DNA of 64,000 nt from IMG/VR virus record IMGVR_UViG_3300045996_001458, positions 18,068 to 82,067 of that record. One strand, 5' to 3'. Numbering within the stretch: the stretch's first letter is position 1; every line of letters begins with the position of its first letter. Below are positions 7,409 through 15,479 of this stretch, one piece after another. Source of the stretch: a virus. Below the pieces are notes generated by a model. The model was not told the origin of the DNA. It saw only the letters and a list, made by a program, of their open reading frames with translations, and searched no databases. A program made the translations under genes and the position numbers.

Positions 7409-7695
7409 CAGACGTTCGCCCCCTTCCGGGCGTTGCAGGAGTTGCAGAGAGCCTGCAAGTTGTCCACCTCGAACTTGCCGCCGAACAGGTACGGCCACAC
7501 GTGGTCAAGCGCCAGGTAGCGCACTCCGAACTTGCCGTTCGGCTTCCGGTAGGTGTCGCCGAGCGCGAACTCCCCGTCGTAGCCCTCAGGAACCACGGGC
7601 TTCCACCCGCAGGACTTGCAGGCGTACCCGTCACGCTCGTAGACGGCAAGACGGGTGCGCTTGAGCCGGGTGAGGCCGACCTTGGGCCGGGCCAT
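7408..7695 (-). CDS. HNH endonuclease
   Basis: 95 aa. The layout CKSCGW ... LALDHVWPYLFGGKFEVDNLQALCNSCNARKG is a complete His-Asn-His motif with two CxxC zinc knuckles. ATG at 7695 overlaps the upstream stop; the upstream open frame is rejected for poor codon bias. Sits among replication genes; could be a free-standing homing-type nuclease or a junction/branch nuclease. Confidence 0.85.
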   Translation of the reverse strand: MARPKVGLTRLKRTRLAVYERDGYACKSCGWKPVVPEGYDGEFALGDTYRKPNGKFGVRYLALDHVWPYLFGGKFEVDNLQALCNSCNARKGANV

Positions 7696-7961
7696 CAGGC
7701 TGCCCCCTCGATCGGTTCGTTTACACCCAGTTCCAGACGGGTCCGGATGCGGGCGGTGGTGTACTCGGTCATGCAGGTGTGCTCGGCGATCTCCCGGTCC
7801 GTCCAGCGGCGCTGGTGCAGATGCCACACCAGGTCCTCACGGTCCCTGGTGTCCAGGACTTCCGCCGGGAGGCGGCCTTCCCAGCAGGCGAGCCACAGTG
7901 CACGGCGGGACCGGGGAACGATCGGCACCTCTTCGTTGGGTGCCGGTCGGTGGTGGTCCAT
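7695..7961 (-). CDS. Small HTH protein, 88 aa
   Basis: ATG at 7961 after AAGGAGGCGAGC. The C-terminal part (LVWHLHQRRWTDREIAEHTCMTEYTTARIRTRLEL) is a helix-turn-helix of the sigma/LuxR-like kind. The N-terminus is proline-rich and extended. Probably DNA-binding and coupled to the HNH gene. Confidence 0.65.
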   Translation of the reverse strand: MDHHRPAPNEEVPIVPRSRRALWLACWEGRLPAEVLDTRDREDLVWHLHQRRWTDREIAEHTCMTEYTTARIRTRLELGVNEPIEGAA

Positions 7962-7999
7962 GCTCGCCTCCTTGCTTGGTGGGGATGGGTGGAGAGAGG

Positions 8000-8332
8000 T
8001 CACGCCGACGCTGGGCCGACGTCGGTCAGCGGGACTCCGGCGGCCAGCTGCTCACGCCACTGCCAGCGCATCTCGGCAGCCGTGTCGCCGTCCTCCATCG
8101 CCTGGTTCACCCAGACGGCGAGGCGGTGGGCACGGTCCGGGTCGTACTCGTGCAGCGCGGCGAGGAAGGCGGTTGTCGTGAATGCGAACTGGGTGCGCAG
8201 CGCGTTGTAGAGGGCACCACCCATGTCGCCGCGGTCGACGCAGCCGACGATCTTCTCCTCGGCCACGTCGGCGTCGGCGAGCGCGTGACGCATGAACGAT
8301 CCTGCGTCCTTGATCTCGGGCTTGTCGCTCAT
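8000..8332 (-). CDS. Helical hypothetical protein, 110 aa
   Basis: ATG at 8332 after GGGGAGAGCGGC, overlapping the upstream HNH stop. It resembles the protein at 18036-18404 in general plan: a helix with HEYDPDRAHRLAVWV, then DTAAEMRWQWREQLAAGVPL (compare AGELAYEWRQQITAGEPL in the other). The two are probable paralogues. Function unknown. Confidence 0.65.
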   Translation of the reverse strand: MSDKPEIKDAGSFMRHALADADVAEEKIVGCVDRGDMGGALYNALRTQFAFTTTAFLAALHEYDPDRAHRLAVWVNQAMEDGDTAAEMRWQWREQLAAGVPLTDVGPASA

Positions 8333-8859
8333 GCCGCTCTCCCCATCTCGACCTGCAACGGGTGGGGCTCGCACTCCACCCAGCCGTTCTGTCCGTTCCC
8401 GTCCGGTTCACCCGGCATGGCCCAGTGGTCCCGGAACCGCAGCACCGGCCACGTCTCCGGGGTGACCATCGGGCCGCTCGGCACCAGCCAGCCCTCACGG
8501 GTCGCCCACTGGCGGGCCTGGTTCTCGATCTCGTCGTGACACATGCCGGGCGTGGTGGCCGACCCGCACACCGTCACGAGGTTGCACATCGTGTTCTTCC
8601 CGCCCCTGCCCCTCGGTAGGCGGTGCTGGAGGGAGTAGTACGGCGGGACGATGTCGTGACCGCACACTTGACACGTGGCGTCGTCTCGTGCGAGCACTGC
8701 CTTGCGCATCTTCTCGGACGGGCCGGTGTAGCGCGCGGCCTTCCGCTTCGGTGCAGGCTTGCCCTCTCTTCCGTTCCCTGTGGAGCGGAGGGAGGAGCGG
8801 CGGAGGGGTTGCCCTGTGGGCATCGGGGTCTTGCGCCGGAGTGGTTCGCCGGGCTTCAT
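8329..8859 (-). CDS. HNH endonuclease with basic N-terminus
   Basis: 176 aa. A basic tail (MKPGEPLRRKTPMPTGQPLRRSSLR) precedes CQVCGHDIVPPYYSLQHRLPRGRGGKN and CNLVTVCGS ... GMCHDEIE, a zinc-stabilised HNH core of the type common in actinophages. ATG at 8859 overlaps the next gene (ATGA). The C-terminal 60 residues are tryptophan-rich and unassigned. Confidence 0.82.
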   Translation of the reverse strand: MKPGEPLRRKTPMPTGQPLRRSSLRSTGNGREGKPAPKRKAARYTGPSEKMRKAVLARDDATCQVCGHDIVPPYYSLQHRLPRGRGGKNTMCNLVTVCGSATTPGMCHDEIENQARQWATREGWLVPSGPMVTPETWPVLRFRDHWAMPGEPDGNGQNGWVECEPHPLQVEMGRAA

Positions 8860-9341
8860 GAACTCACCTCGGCGCGCTCGACAACCGGACGCCACACGTG
8901 CTCCGGGAACCTCAGCACCGACTCGTACTCCGGCAGGTCTTCGGCCGGCACGTGAAAGCGGAGCGAGGTCGACGTGGCCGGTAGCGGCTCGGCGTCGAAC
9001 ATGGTGAAGAACCGGGGCGTGCAACCCGTCAACCCGGCGAGCAGGCATAGTTGCTCCCACGTCGGGTACAGCTCGCCCGCTTCCCATCGGTCCACATCCG
9101 GCTCTTCCGCACCGCAAGCCACGTCCACCTCCGGGCCGTACAGGTCTGCCATGTTGAGTGCGGTGGTGATACGCCACGGCACGACGAGCCCGGCGGCCCA
9201 CTTGCGGCGGCCCTTGGCCATATCGCGTTCGTGGCTGGCTTCCGCCTGGTGCTTGCGGGCGAGGATCGCCGTGCGACGCCGTTGCGCTTCAGCGGGATCA
9301 AGTCGCTGGCCGGCCTTGCCCCACCGCTTCCGCTCGCTCAC
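8856..9341 (-). CDS. Hypothetical protein with HTH-like segment, 161 aa
   Basis: GTG at 9341 after GGAGGGCGGAGCA. A basic N-terminal helix (AEAQRRRTAILARKHQAEASHERDMAKGRRKWAAG) is followed by ALNMADLYGPEVDVACGAEEPDVDRWEAGELYPTWEQLCLLAGLTGC, which resembles an XRE-type five-helix domain. The C-terminus PEYESVLRFPEHVWRPVV is unassigned. Probably DNA-binding. Confidence 0.6.
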   Translation of the reverse strand: MSERKRWGKAGQRLDPAEAQRRRTAILARKHQAEASHERDMAKGRRKWAAGLVVPWRITTALNMADLYGPEVDVACGAEEPDVDRWEAGELYPTWEQLCLLAGLTGCTPRFFTMFDAEPLPATSTSLRFHVPAEDLPEYESVLRFPEHVWRPVVERAEVSS

Positions 9342-9724
9342 TGCTCCGCCCTCCCCGTCAACCGTCCGGTCTCGAACGCGGACTTCCACAGTTCGTCGAT
9401 CCGCTCGATCGGGTCCTTCCAGCCGGGCAGGGCGAGGTCGAGCGCGTCGTGCAGCCACTCTGATGGCGGTTCGGGGCACCCGCCGTCGCCAACGTGCACC
9501 AACGCCCAGCCACGTTCGGCGAGTCGGTCACGGAACGAGCCATCGGTGATGGAGTCGAGCACCGCCGACGCCACGGCCTCGCCGACCCAGTCGGCAGGCC
9601 GGTCCGGGCGGTTGTCGACGACCCGCCGCCACTCGGCCTCGCGCTTCTCGGTCGCGCGGTGCACGGCGTCGCGCTCCGCCTTGGGCATCGCCTCCCAAGT
9701 GGCTTCGTCGATGGGCCCGCTCAC
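9338..9724 (-). CDS. Hypothetical protein, 128 aa
   Basis: GTG at 9724 after GAGGAGGGGCA. Helical, with a basic N-terminal segment (KAERDAVHRATEKREAEWRRVV) and tryptophan-rich C-terminal half. No family recognised. Coupled to its neighbours on both sides by 4-bp overlaps. Confidence 0.62.
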   Translation of the reverse strand: MSGPIDEATWEAMPKAERDAVHRATEKREAEWRRVVDNRPDRPADWVGEAVASAVLDSITDGSFRDRLAERGWALVHVGDGGCPEPPSEWLHDALDLALPGWKDPIERIDELWKSAFETGRLTGRAEQ

Positions 9725-10104
9725 TGCCCCTCCTCGTCGTTGTGCTCGTACAACAGGCAGTTAAGCCCTGCCCCCATGGCCAAGTCGTAGGTGTGACGTG
9801 CCCCTTTGGAGTGGTTGTGGATGAACGCGAGGATCAGATGCGGCCCGGAGCCGACCAGTTCGACCATCTCGGCGTTCCGCCGGAAGCCTGCGGCCCTGCC
9901 GTACCGCTTCCAGTCCGCCGGGTGCCGCTCCACCGCACCGCCCAGGTCACGCCAGATACCGGCAGCCTGCCGGTCCCCCTGCGGGGCGTCGCCGTGATGC
10001 AGCACCGCGTCCGGGTAGTAGGCGTGGATCTCGGTCAACTTCTCCCGCACCACGGACCAGCGTGTCCAGGAGCGCGAGATCGTCACGAGAATCCGGGGGC
10101 TCAC
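9721..10104 (-). CDS. DUF2493-like SLOG nucleotide-binding protein
   Basis: 127 aa. The N-terminus ILVTISRSWTRW matches the glycine/serine turn that opens the DUF2493 (YspA/SLOG) Rossmann fold; HHGDAPQGDRQAAGIW and RAAGFRRNAEMVELVG are the later conserved blocks, and HLILAFIHNHSKGARHTYDLA completes it. SLOG domains bind nucleotide-derived ligands and occur in defence and stress systems; in phages their role is unproven. Confidence 0.75.
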   Translation of the reverse strand: MSPRILVTISRSWTRWSVVREKLTEIHAYYPDAVLHHGDAPQGDRQAAGIWRDLGGAVERHPADWKRYGRAAGFRRNAEMVELVGSGPHLILAFIHNHSKGARHTYDLAMGAGLNCLLYEHNDEEGQ

Positions 10105-10457
10105 ACCGCACCTCCCGGAACCTGGTACATGGCCCGGATAGAGGCCCCGATCGACTGGTACGCCCGCAGCTTCTCCGTCAGCGCGCGGGCGGTGCGCTCA
10201 GCGTGCCTGAACGCCACCTCCGCGACGTCGGCCGCTTCCAGCTCCTTCTCAGTGGCGAGGATCGCCGCATACTTCTTCGCGTGCGCCGGCCCGGTCCAGT
10301 TGATGTAGGCGTGGGCGAACGCCACGTCGTAGGCGCGTCGGGCGTCACGTGCCTTGGCCTCCGCGTTGGACACCACGGGCACGCCGCGGGCGATGTCGTT
10401 GGCCACAGCGCTGATCTGCTGCTCGATGTCCACCGGGTTGAGAACGTCTCCGGTCAT
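10101..10457 (-). CDS. Coiled-coil hypothetical protein, 118 aa
   Basis: ATG at 10457. Almost fully helical: NAEAKARDARRAYDVAFAHAYINW and ATEKELEAADVAEVAFRHAERTARALTEKLRAYQS. Genes of this appearance often accompany phage recombination modules; the candidate annealing protein is two genes upstream. Function unknown. Confidence 0.62.
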   Translation of the reverse strand: MTGDVLNPVDIEQQISAVANDIARGVPVVSNAEAKARDARRAYDVAFAHAYINWTGPAHAKKYAAILATEKELEAADVAEVAFRHAERTARALTEKLRAYQSIGASIRAMYQVPGGAV

Positions 10458-11233
10458 GCCGCATCCGCCCCCAACCACGACTGCACGTACACCGCGGTCG
10501 TGCCGAGAACGCGGGCGGCCTCCAGCGGGGTCAGCCCGTCGTTGACCAGCCGCACCGCCGCTTCGACCCGATCGGCTTTCGTGAGGTCGGCCGGTCGCTC
10601 ACCGGTCATGTACGCCTGAACCCGGTCTTCGTCGTAGCCGGTGAAGTTCGGGGTGGCGCGAGGGTCGTCGATCGCGCCGTCGCTCCACGCGGCGGGAGAG
10701 GGGTAGCCGCGTGACTCGGCGTAGATCCGCGCCCTGGCCGACGGGCCGGGCTCCCCGCCCAACTCCCGATAGAGGGTGGCCACCTTGTAGGCGAACCGGT
10801 ATGACACGCACGGCTTGGTCATCGTCGTCATCAACGACTTTCGGGTCGTCCCCAGCCGCCCGGCAACGACCTCAGTGGACCAGCCGAGCCGCATGAGTGC
10901 CTGCACCCTGCGCCGGGTTCCGGTCGCATCCATCCCACGTCGCGAGGCACGGCCCACCAGAGGGACCGACATGATGCCCCGGTGCGTGGACAGGCGGACC
11001 TTTTCCGGACGTCGGGAGAGGACGGAACTGGGGACAGTCTCGCCTACGCCGGCCGCTTCGGCGATCTGGTCCAGGGTCCAGCCGAGTGACTGCAACCGTT
11101 CGATGTGCTCGATCACGGGACCGGAGGGCCGGAAGCCCACGAGGCCCAACCGGGAGGCCTCGGCGTAGTCCGGGTTGCACAGTCCCCCGCGGTGTCGTGC
11201 CCGGAAGCAGCCGGGGCGGATGCAGGTGGTCAT
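10454..11233 (-). CDS. Multi-HTH DNA-binding protein, 259 aa
   Basis: N-terminus CIRPGCFRARHRGGLCNPDY looks like a small zinc element. Three HTH-like repeats follow: LQSLGWTLDQIAEAAGV, LMRLGWSTEVVAGRLGTTRKSL and RLVNDGLTPLEAARVLGTTAVYVQSWL. ATG at 11233 overlaps the next gene. Likely binds DNA or recruits replication proteins; no family name assigned. Confidence 0.65.
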   Translation of the reverse strand: MTTCIRPGCFRARHRGGLCNPDYAEASRLGLVGFRPSGPVIEHIERLQSLGWTLDQIAEAAGVGETVPSSVLSRRPEKVRLSTHRGIMSVPLVGRASRRGMDATGTRRRVQALMRLGWSTEVVAGRLGTTRKSLMTTMTKPCVSYRFAYKVATLYRELGGEPGPSARARIYAESRGYPSPAAWSDGAIDDPRATPNFTGYDEDRVQAYMTGERPADLTKADRVEAAVRLVNDGLTPLEAARVLGTTAVYVQSWLGADAA

Positions 11234-11931
11234 GCCACACCGTCCAGTGGAGCCCGCACAGCCCGGGAGAACTTGACGACGTACTGCCCGGCCCGGGTTG
11301 CGAGCTGCGAGAGGGTGAGCGCGGTGCCTTCCTCTACGCCGAGTAACTCACGGTCGGAGTCTTCGAGCAGCCCCGCCACGTCGATATCCGACGCCGCATT
11401 GGCCCTCGCCGCCGCTTCCTTCCACAAGGCGGTGACGCCGTCCTTGGAGTCGACGTGCAGCCATTTCTTCGTGTACGTCGCGGCGATCACGTTCAGGTCG
11501 TTCGGCGAGGGCTGCTCGTCGGAAGGTGGTCGCCGCCGGGCAGCCTGCTCCACGTCCGGCAGCGGCGCGTCGAGTGCCTCCCGCTGGTTGCGGACGTCTT
11601 CCGCAGTGGACACACCGCGTTTAGTGTCGGCTGCCAGCGCGGCGACGATCGCCCTACCCCAGGCAGAGGTCTCGGCGTTCTGCAACTCCGACCCGCGGGT
11701 GAACCGAGTACGGCCGGGAAACGGCTCATACGCCATACCCACTCCGGGGCACAGGTCGTCAGGCGTGCGGTACGCCGCGGCGACCACGACGATGTAGGTC
11801 TGACCGGCCAACTCCTCGATCGCGTAGGGATTCGCCCGGTCGTTGGGCTGCAACGAGCCCTCCGGATACTTGGTGCGGAACTCGACGATGCGCTCGGCGA
11901 CGTCGACGTAGTCCATCTCGATGTCGCTCAC
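11230..11931 (-). CDS. Candidate Erf/Rad52-like single-strand annealing protein
   Basis: 233 aa. The core DVAERIVEFRTKYPEGSLQP, AAAYRTPDDLCPGVGMAYEPFPGRTRF and NAETSAWGRAIVAALAADTKRGVST resembles the Erf-family pattern, where an A-T/S-x-x-R helix lies before the conserved G-I/V. That would make it the phage recombinase that anneals single strands, fitting its position by SSB and the RuvC-like gene. The codon at 11344-11346 is TTA (Leu), rare in this genome. Erf assignment is inferred, not certain. Confidence 0.5.
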   Translation of the reverse strand: MSDIEMDYVDVAERIVEFRTKYPEGSLQPNDRANPYAIEELAGQTYIVVVAAAYRTPDDLCPGVGMAYEPFPGRTRFTRGSELQNAETSAWGRAIVAALAADTKRGVSTAEDVRNQREALDAPLPDVEQAARRRPPSDEQPSPNDLNVIAATYTKKWLHVDSKDGVTALWKEAAARANAASDIDVAGLLEDSDRELLGVEEGTALTLSQLATRAGQYVVKFSRAVRAPLDGVA

Positions 11932-12527
11932 TCCGAACCTCCGGCAGGCAGTGCCACGAGTTGGCCGTCGAGGTCGACCACGCCGGCCGCCCACATCTCT
12001 TCCACGATGTCCGCACCGCCGTCCTGAACGGTCACCCGCAAGGTCCCCTCCGGGGTGGACACGGTGAGCCCCGGCGGTGCCTTCTCCCCGACCTCACCGC
12101 CGAACCCCACCGGCTCTCCGGCGGCCTGCGACTTCAAGACCAACTCGTTGATGACGTAGTCGGGTACCTCGGTGACCTCGTCCAGCAGGAACGGGGCGTG
12201 CTCACGCAGGACTGCGATCACGTCGGCTTGCGACCCGATCACCACGGTCTTCGTCTCTGCCTTCCCGGGGTAGTTCGCCCGGACCCACATCTCCACCTCG
12301 CGGCGACTGTCCACCGTGGCGCGGTTCTTCGGCTTGGACTTGTTGACCTCGACGATTGCCTGCTCAGGGCAGGTCGGGTTGGACACAGTGCTGTTGTCGC
12401 CCTTGGCGAGGAGGCCGGCCACGACGTTGCGGGCATCCCGCTCGGCTTCGGTCACCCGGTTCTTCAGCACGGTGAGGACGCCGAGCTTCAGCAGGGCGGC
12501 GTCACGCGGGGACAGTTCGGCGTTCAC
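11928..12527 (-). CDS. Hypothetical recombination-module protein, 199 aa
   Basis: GTG at 12527 overlaps the WhiB stop. The N-terminal helix (SPRDAALLKLGVLTVLKNRVTEAERDARNVVAGLL) is followed by VVIGSQADVIAVLREHAPFLLDEVTEVPDYVINELVLKSQAAG and a beta-rich C-terminus. It is directly upstream of, and overlaps, the annealing-protein candidate, suggesting a shared role. Family not recognised. Confidence 0.6.
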   Translation of the reverse strand: MNAELSPRDAALLKLGVLTVLKNRVTEAERDARNVVAGLLAKGDNSTVSNPTCPEQAIVEVNKSKPKNRATVDSRREVEMWVRANYPGKAETKTVVIGSQADVIAVLREHAPFLLDEVTEVPDYVINELVLKSQAAGEPVGFGGEVGEKAPPGLTVSTPEGTLRVTVQDGGADIVEEMWAAGVVDLDGQLVALPAGGSE

Positions 12528-12964
12528 GCCTTCACCTCTTCGGGGATAGTCCACGAGCCTGAGCACGTGGTGTCGGTCCTCTTGTCCGTGTGGTCGTAGG
12601 TACGTCCGATGGCGTCCAGACCGACCGGCCGCTCACACACCCGGCACGGATGGCGCTTGGTCTGCGACCGCCGCGACGGGAGCGGCGGGGAGGGGGCGAC
12701 CGGGGAGGCCTTGGCCATGCCGTCCCGGTCCCGCTTCGACAGGCCACCCCACACGCCGTGTTCCTGATCGGTGGCCAGTGCCCAGGCGCGGCATCCGTCC
12801 ATCACCCGGCACTCGGTCATGCAGATCGACTTGGCCCGGTCGATCTCCTCCGCGACGACGCTGTGCCACAGGTCCGGTTCGTGCCGTCCGCTTCCGCAGG
12901 CCGCCTTGGTGTCGATGCGCTCCAGCTCTTCGCGGACGGATCGCGGCGGGAGGGTGGCGGTCAT
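12524..12964 (-). CDS. WhiB-family transcription factor, variant Cys spacing
   Basis: 146 aa. Residues about 22-85 carry the WhiB plan: a first Cys in KAACGSG, a cluster SICMTECRVMDGC, and GVWGGLSKRDRD (the G[VI]WGG turn that contacts sigma factor region 4). The cluster is C-x3-C-x5-C and not the usual C-x2-C-x5-C. A C-terminal extension (CRVCERPVGLDAIGRTYDHTDKRTDTTCSGSW) adds a possible zinc site. WhiB proteins bind an iron-sulphur cluster and redirect host sigma-A transcription; phage versions can alter host gene expression. Confidence 0.85.
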   Translation of the reverse strand: MTATLPPRSVREELERIDTKAACGSGRHEPDLWHSVVAEEIDRAKSICMTECRVMDGCRAWALATDQEHGVWGGLSKRDRDGMAKASPVAPSPPLPSRRSQTKRHPCRVCERPVGLDAIGRTYDHTDKRTDTTCSGSWTIPEEVKA

Positions 12965-13590
12965 GGTCGTGGCACCTCCCTGGTCTCCGTCGGAGTGGCG
13001 GTCCAGGTGAGGCTGTACTCGCAACCCTCGCGGGGCTCGTCGTAGTCGCCCGGCCCGTGCACGACGACCTTCGTCGGTCGGCCGTCGCGGTCAGCGGTGA
13101 CATGCACCGTGACGCCACCGACGTTCATCCACCACGTGCAGTTGTCCATCTGCTCCACGTGCAGCCAGCGACCTACCACCAGCTCGTCGAACTCGGCGTT
13201 CGGGAACAGATGCCCGCGGTGGTGCTCCGTGTCCGCGCTGACGCTGCGGTTGCTGAAACTGTGCGTCGGGGTCTGCTCACCGTCGGTCCAGGTGTGCACG
13301 CGAACGGTCCACGGCGAACCGGGACGGCGGAGCCGTGGAGTCTTGACCGGAGCGCCGGAGGCCTCGGAGCGAAGCGACCCGGATCCCTCCCGTGTGGAGT
13401 CCCCAGAGAGGGAGAGCAACCCGGCGGTGGCGAGCTTGGTCACCACGTCGGCGGTGACGGCCTCGATTCCGGGGAACCTTCCGAGGCGTGACAGGAGGAC
13501 GTTGACGACGACACGGCTGGCGTCTTCGACAGCGCGCTGGACGACCGCCGGGACGGATGGGGTGTCGGGGGAAGCAGCGTCAGCGGTCAC
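12961..13590 (-). CDS. Hypothetical protein, 209 aa
   Basis: GTG at 13590 overlaps the upstream stop. N-terminal helices (VPAVVQRAVEDASRVVVNVLLSRLG, AVTADVVTKLATAGLLSL) are followed by a linker and a beta-rich domain (WLHVEQMDNCTWWMNVGGVTVHVTADRDGRPTKVVVHG). No family recognised. Confidence 0.6.
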   Translation of the reverse strand: MTADAASPDTPSVPAVVQRAVEDASRVVVNVLLSRLGRFPGIEAVTADVVTKLATAGLLSLSGDSTREGSGSLRSEASGAPVKTPRLRRPGSPWTVRVHTWTDGEQTPTHSFSNRSVSADTEHHRGHLFPNAEFDELVVGRWLHVEQMDNCTWWMNVGGVTVHVTADRDGRPTKVVVHGPGDYDEPREGCEYSLTWTATPTETREVPRP

Positions 13591-13778
13591 CGGGCACCGC
13601 CTCGGCGAGCGCGTGCGGCCTGGTTGAGGTCGGCCAGGTGCTTCCGCTGGTCGGCGCGGATGGAGATCCCGACGTCGGTCCACAGGCCCTTGACCTCTTT
13701 GCGCAGGCTGTGGACTTCGACGGCGAGGCCGACCATCAGGAGGAAGTTCGCGCAGGAGAAGATGAACAGTCCGGTCAT
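13587..13778 (-). CDS. Small membrane-anchored protein, 63 aa
   Basis: One N-terminal membrane segment (GLFIFSCANFLLMVGLAVEV, residues 3-22) then a charged helix (SLRKEVKGLWTDVG... RADQRKHLADLNQAARARRG). Resembles single-pass phage early proteins that sit in the host membrane. Coupled to both neighbours. Confidence 0.65.
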   Translation of the reverse strand: MTGLFIFSCANFLLMVGLAVEVHSLRKEVKGLWTDVGISIRADQRKHLADLNQAARARRGGAR

Positions 13779-14317
13779 GGCTGCTGGGTGTTCCTCTCAG
13801 TGGGGTCGGGCGGGACGACACCGTGCGCCTCAGGCCAGAGGTACGACGTGAGGTGACCCGGCAGGAACAGCGGATGGCCCGGCTGCCCGTCCTTGGTGAG
13901 GGCGAGCACGTGCAGGCGCACACCCGCACAGATCAGCGAACCGACCGTGCGTTGAACGTCCGCCATGTCGGCGTTGGCACCCCAGGCGCACACGGTCAGG
14001 GCGTCTTCCTTGGCGCGGTGAAGGTGGGTTGCGTTGTCCGGTCCGACCGGGTCTGCGTGCCGCTTCAGCGCCTTCGGGTCGCGGGAGCGCAGCGCATACA
14101 GGTTGCGGACGACGATGCCGCCGTAGCCCCACGCCTTGGCGTACCGGACGCACTTGCGGATGGTGGCGTCGTCGGCGTCCGCGTCGGCGGTCGAGGGGTT
14201 GAGCATGATCCAGCCGACGGCGGGCTCGGGTGCCCACGTGCGGCGCAGCTCGTAGCGGTAGGTACCGCAAGGGCTCAGGACAGCGCTGCTCGTCAGCCCG
14301 AACAGATCGGCGGCCAT
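13775..14317 (-). CDS. DUF1643 family protein
   Basis: 180 aa. The segments YRYELRRTWAPEPAVGWIMLNPSTADADADDATIRKCVRYAKAWGYGGIVVRNLYALRSRDPKAL and ALTVCAWGANADM match DUF1643, a phage- and bacterium-borne family of unknown biochemical role. ATG at 14317 overlaps the upstream 57-aa gene by one base (TGATG). Confidence 0.85.
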   Translation of the reverse strand: MAADLFGLTSSAVLSPCGTYRYELRRTWAPEPAVGWIMLNPSTADADADDATIRKCVRYAKAWGYGGIVVRNLYALRSRDPKALKRHADPVGPDNATHLHRAKEDALTVCAWGANADMADVQRTVGSLICAGVRLHVLALTKDGQPGHPLFLPGHLTSYLWPEAHGVVPPDPTERNTQQP

Positions 14318-14490
14318 CAAAGCTTCCCGCCTTTCTTGGTGGCGGACGGCGTCCGACGGGCTGCGTACGCCGCCATGCAGGCGTGTTCGTCGTCGCAGCC
14401 GTGGCGCTGCTCGCCGGTCGCGCCGGTGTAGTCGCGGCAGCCGCCTTGGCAGGGCTGCCCGCAGGTGTCGCAGACGTGGTCGGTGGGCAT
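14317..14490 (-). CDS. Small Cys/His-rich zinc protein, 57 aa
   Basis: A short gene with ATG at 14490 overlapping the upstream stop (TGATG) and ending at the DUF1643 start. Seven cysteines in HVCDTCGQPCQGGCRDY and HGCDDEHACMAAY suggest one or two zinc sites. Basic C-terminal tail (ATKKGGKL). Function unknown. Confidence 0.6.
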   Translation of the reverse strand: MPTDHVCDTCGQPCQGGCRDYTGATGEQRHGCDDEHACMAAYAARRTPSATKKGGKL

Positions 14491-14798
14491 CACGGCTTCC
14501 CGCCTTCCTGGGAGACACCGGATGGGCGCGGGTGACGGATCTCGTCGGCGGCGTCGATGAGCTTCAGGCGGACCAGCCCGAGACCGAGCTTCTGCGCCGC
14601 GCGGGCCTTGCGGTCCTCGGGCTTGACGATGGGCTTCTGGTCGATGCGCTGCTTCCAGGCGTCAAGCTCGGCGATTAGGACGTCCAGCACAGCCGCTGTC
14701 GCCTTGCGTGCGGCTTCGTCGGTGTGCCGGTCGTCGGGGGTGTGGTCGACCAGCGGGACGGCGGCGGCGTGGACGAGGCGGTCGGTGAAGGCGCTCAC
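14490..14798 (-). CDS. Helical hypothetical protein, 102 aa
   Basis: GTG at 14798 after GAGGAGGAGCA. Helical throughout (HTDEAARKATAAVLDVLIAELDAWKQRID, RAAQKLGLGLVRLKLIDAADEI). No family recognised. Coupled to the ASCH gene upstream. Confidence 0.62.
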   Translation of the reverse strand: MSAFTDRLVHAAAVPLVDHTPDDRHTDEAARKATAAVLDVLIAELDAWKQRIDQKPIVKPEDRKARAAQKLGLGLVRLKLIDAADEIRHPRPSGVSQEGGKP

Positions 14799-15358
14799 TG
14801 CTCCTCCTCGGGTGTCGGGTTGGCCGGAGCGGGGATGTCGAGGGTGATGCTCACTTCGAGCAGCGCAGGCGGGGCGGGCTCCTCCCACGAGGCGACGATC
14901 TGACCGACCGGGCAGTCCGATTCGCAGTCGAACTCCGCGTCGGTTCCGCAGTGCCCGCAGGGCCCGTAGGCGTGGTGCCGGGTCGGGTTGTGGGAGCGGC
15001 AGCCGCAGGTCTCGCCGTCGCGGTAGCGCCACTCGACGCGGGTCACCTCGTCGTCCACGTGCATCCGCTGCGCCTCGACGAAGAACCTGCGCACGAACTC
15101 GACCGGGAACATGCCGGGGAAGCCCTCGCGCGCGACGTCGTCGGCGGTGATCGCGGACAGTGGTTCGCGCCGGACGCTGACCACTTCGACATCCACGATC
15201 CGCACCAGCGGCTCACCCTTGCGGCGGCCCATGACCTTGCGGCACAACGTGAGGAAGTCACCCGGTTCGAGATTGGCCCAGCCCTTGCGGCGGGTGACGG
15301 TCTTGGAGCGGTCGCGGACCTGCTGCTCGGTGAACGAGACGGACATCAGGCGCGGCAT
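14795..15358 (-). CDS. ASCH-domain protein with zinc insert
   Basis: 187 aa. Opens with MSVSFTEQQVRDRSKTVTRRKGWANLEPGDFLTL and LVRIVDVEVVSVRREPLSAIT, the PUA-like ASCH fold that binds RNA or modified nucleotides. Residues about 115-150 add cysteines (TCGCRSHN, GPCGHCGTDAEFDCESDC), an insert not part of the basic ASCH core. In phages ASCH proteins can be nucleases or translation-linked RNA binders. Confidence 0.8.
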   Translation of the reverse strand: MPRLMSVSFTEQQVRDRSKTVTRRKGWANLEPGDFLTLCRKVMGRRKGEPLVRIVDVEVVSVRREPLSAITADDVAREGFPGMFPVEFVRRFFVEAQRMHVDDEVTRVEWRYRDGETCGCRSHNPTRHHAYGPCGHCGTDAEFDCESDCPVGQIVASWEEPAPPALLEVSITLDIPAPANPTPEEEQ

Positions 15359-15359
15359 G

Positions 15360-15479
15360 TCAGGCCTCCCAGAACGTCTGGTCGTCCGGGGTCACCCGGA
15401 TCAGCAGGGCCAGCACCAACGGGATCAGCCCTGCGCCCACGGCGATGGCGATGATGGTGATGATCTGGTGTGCGGGCAT
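15360..15479 (-). CDS. Single-pass membrane micro-protein, 39 aa
   Basis: ATG at 15479 overlaps the upstream stop. Sequence is a long hydrophobic segment (IITIIAIAVGAGLIPLVLALL) with a short charged tail. One of several membrane micro-proteins in the early operon. Confidence 0.55.
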   Translation of the reverse strand: MPAHQIITIIAIAVGAGLIPLVLALLIRVTPDDQTFWEA

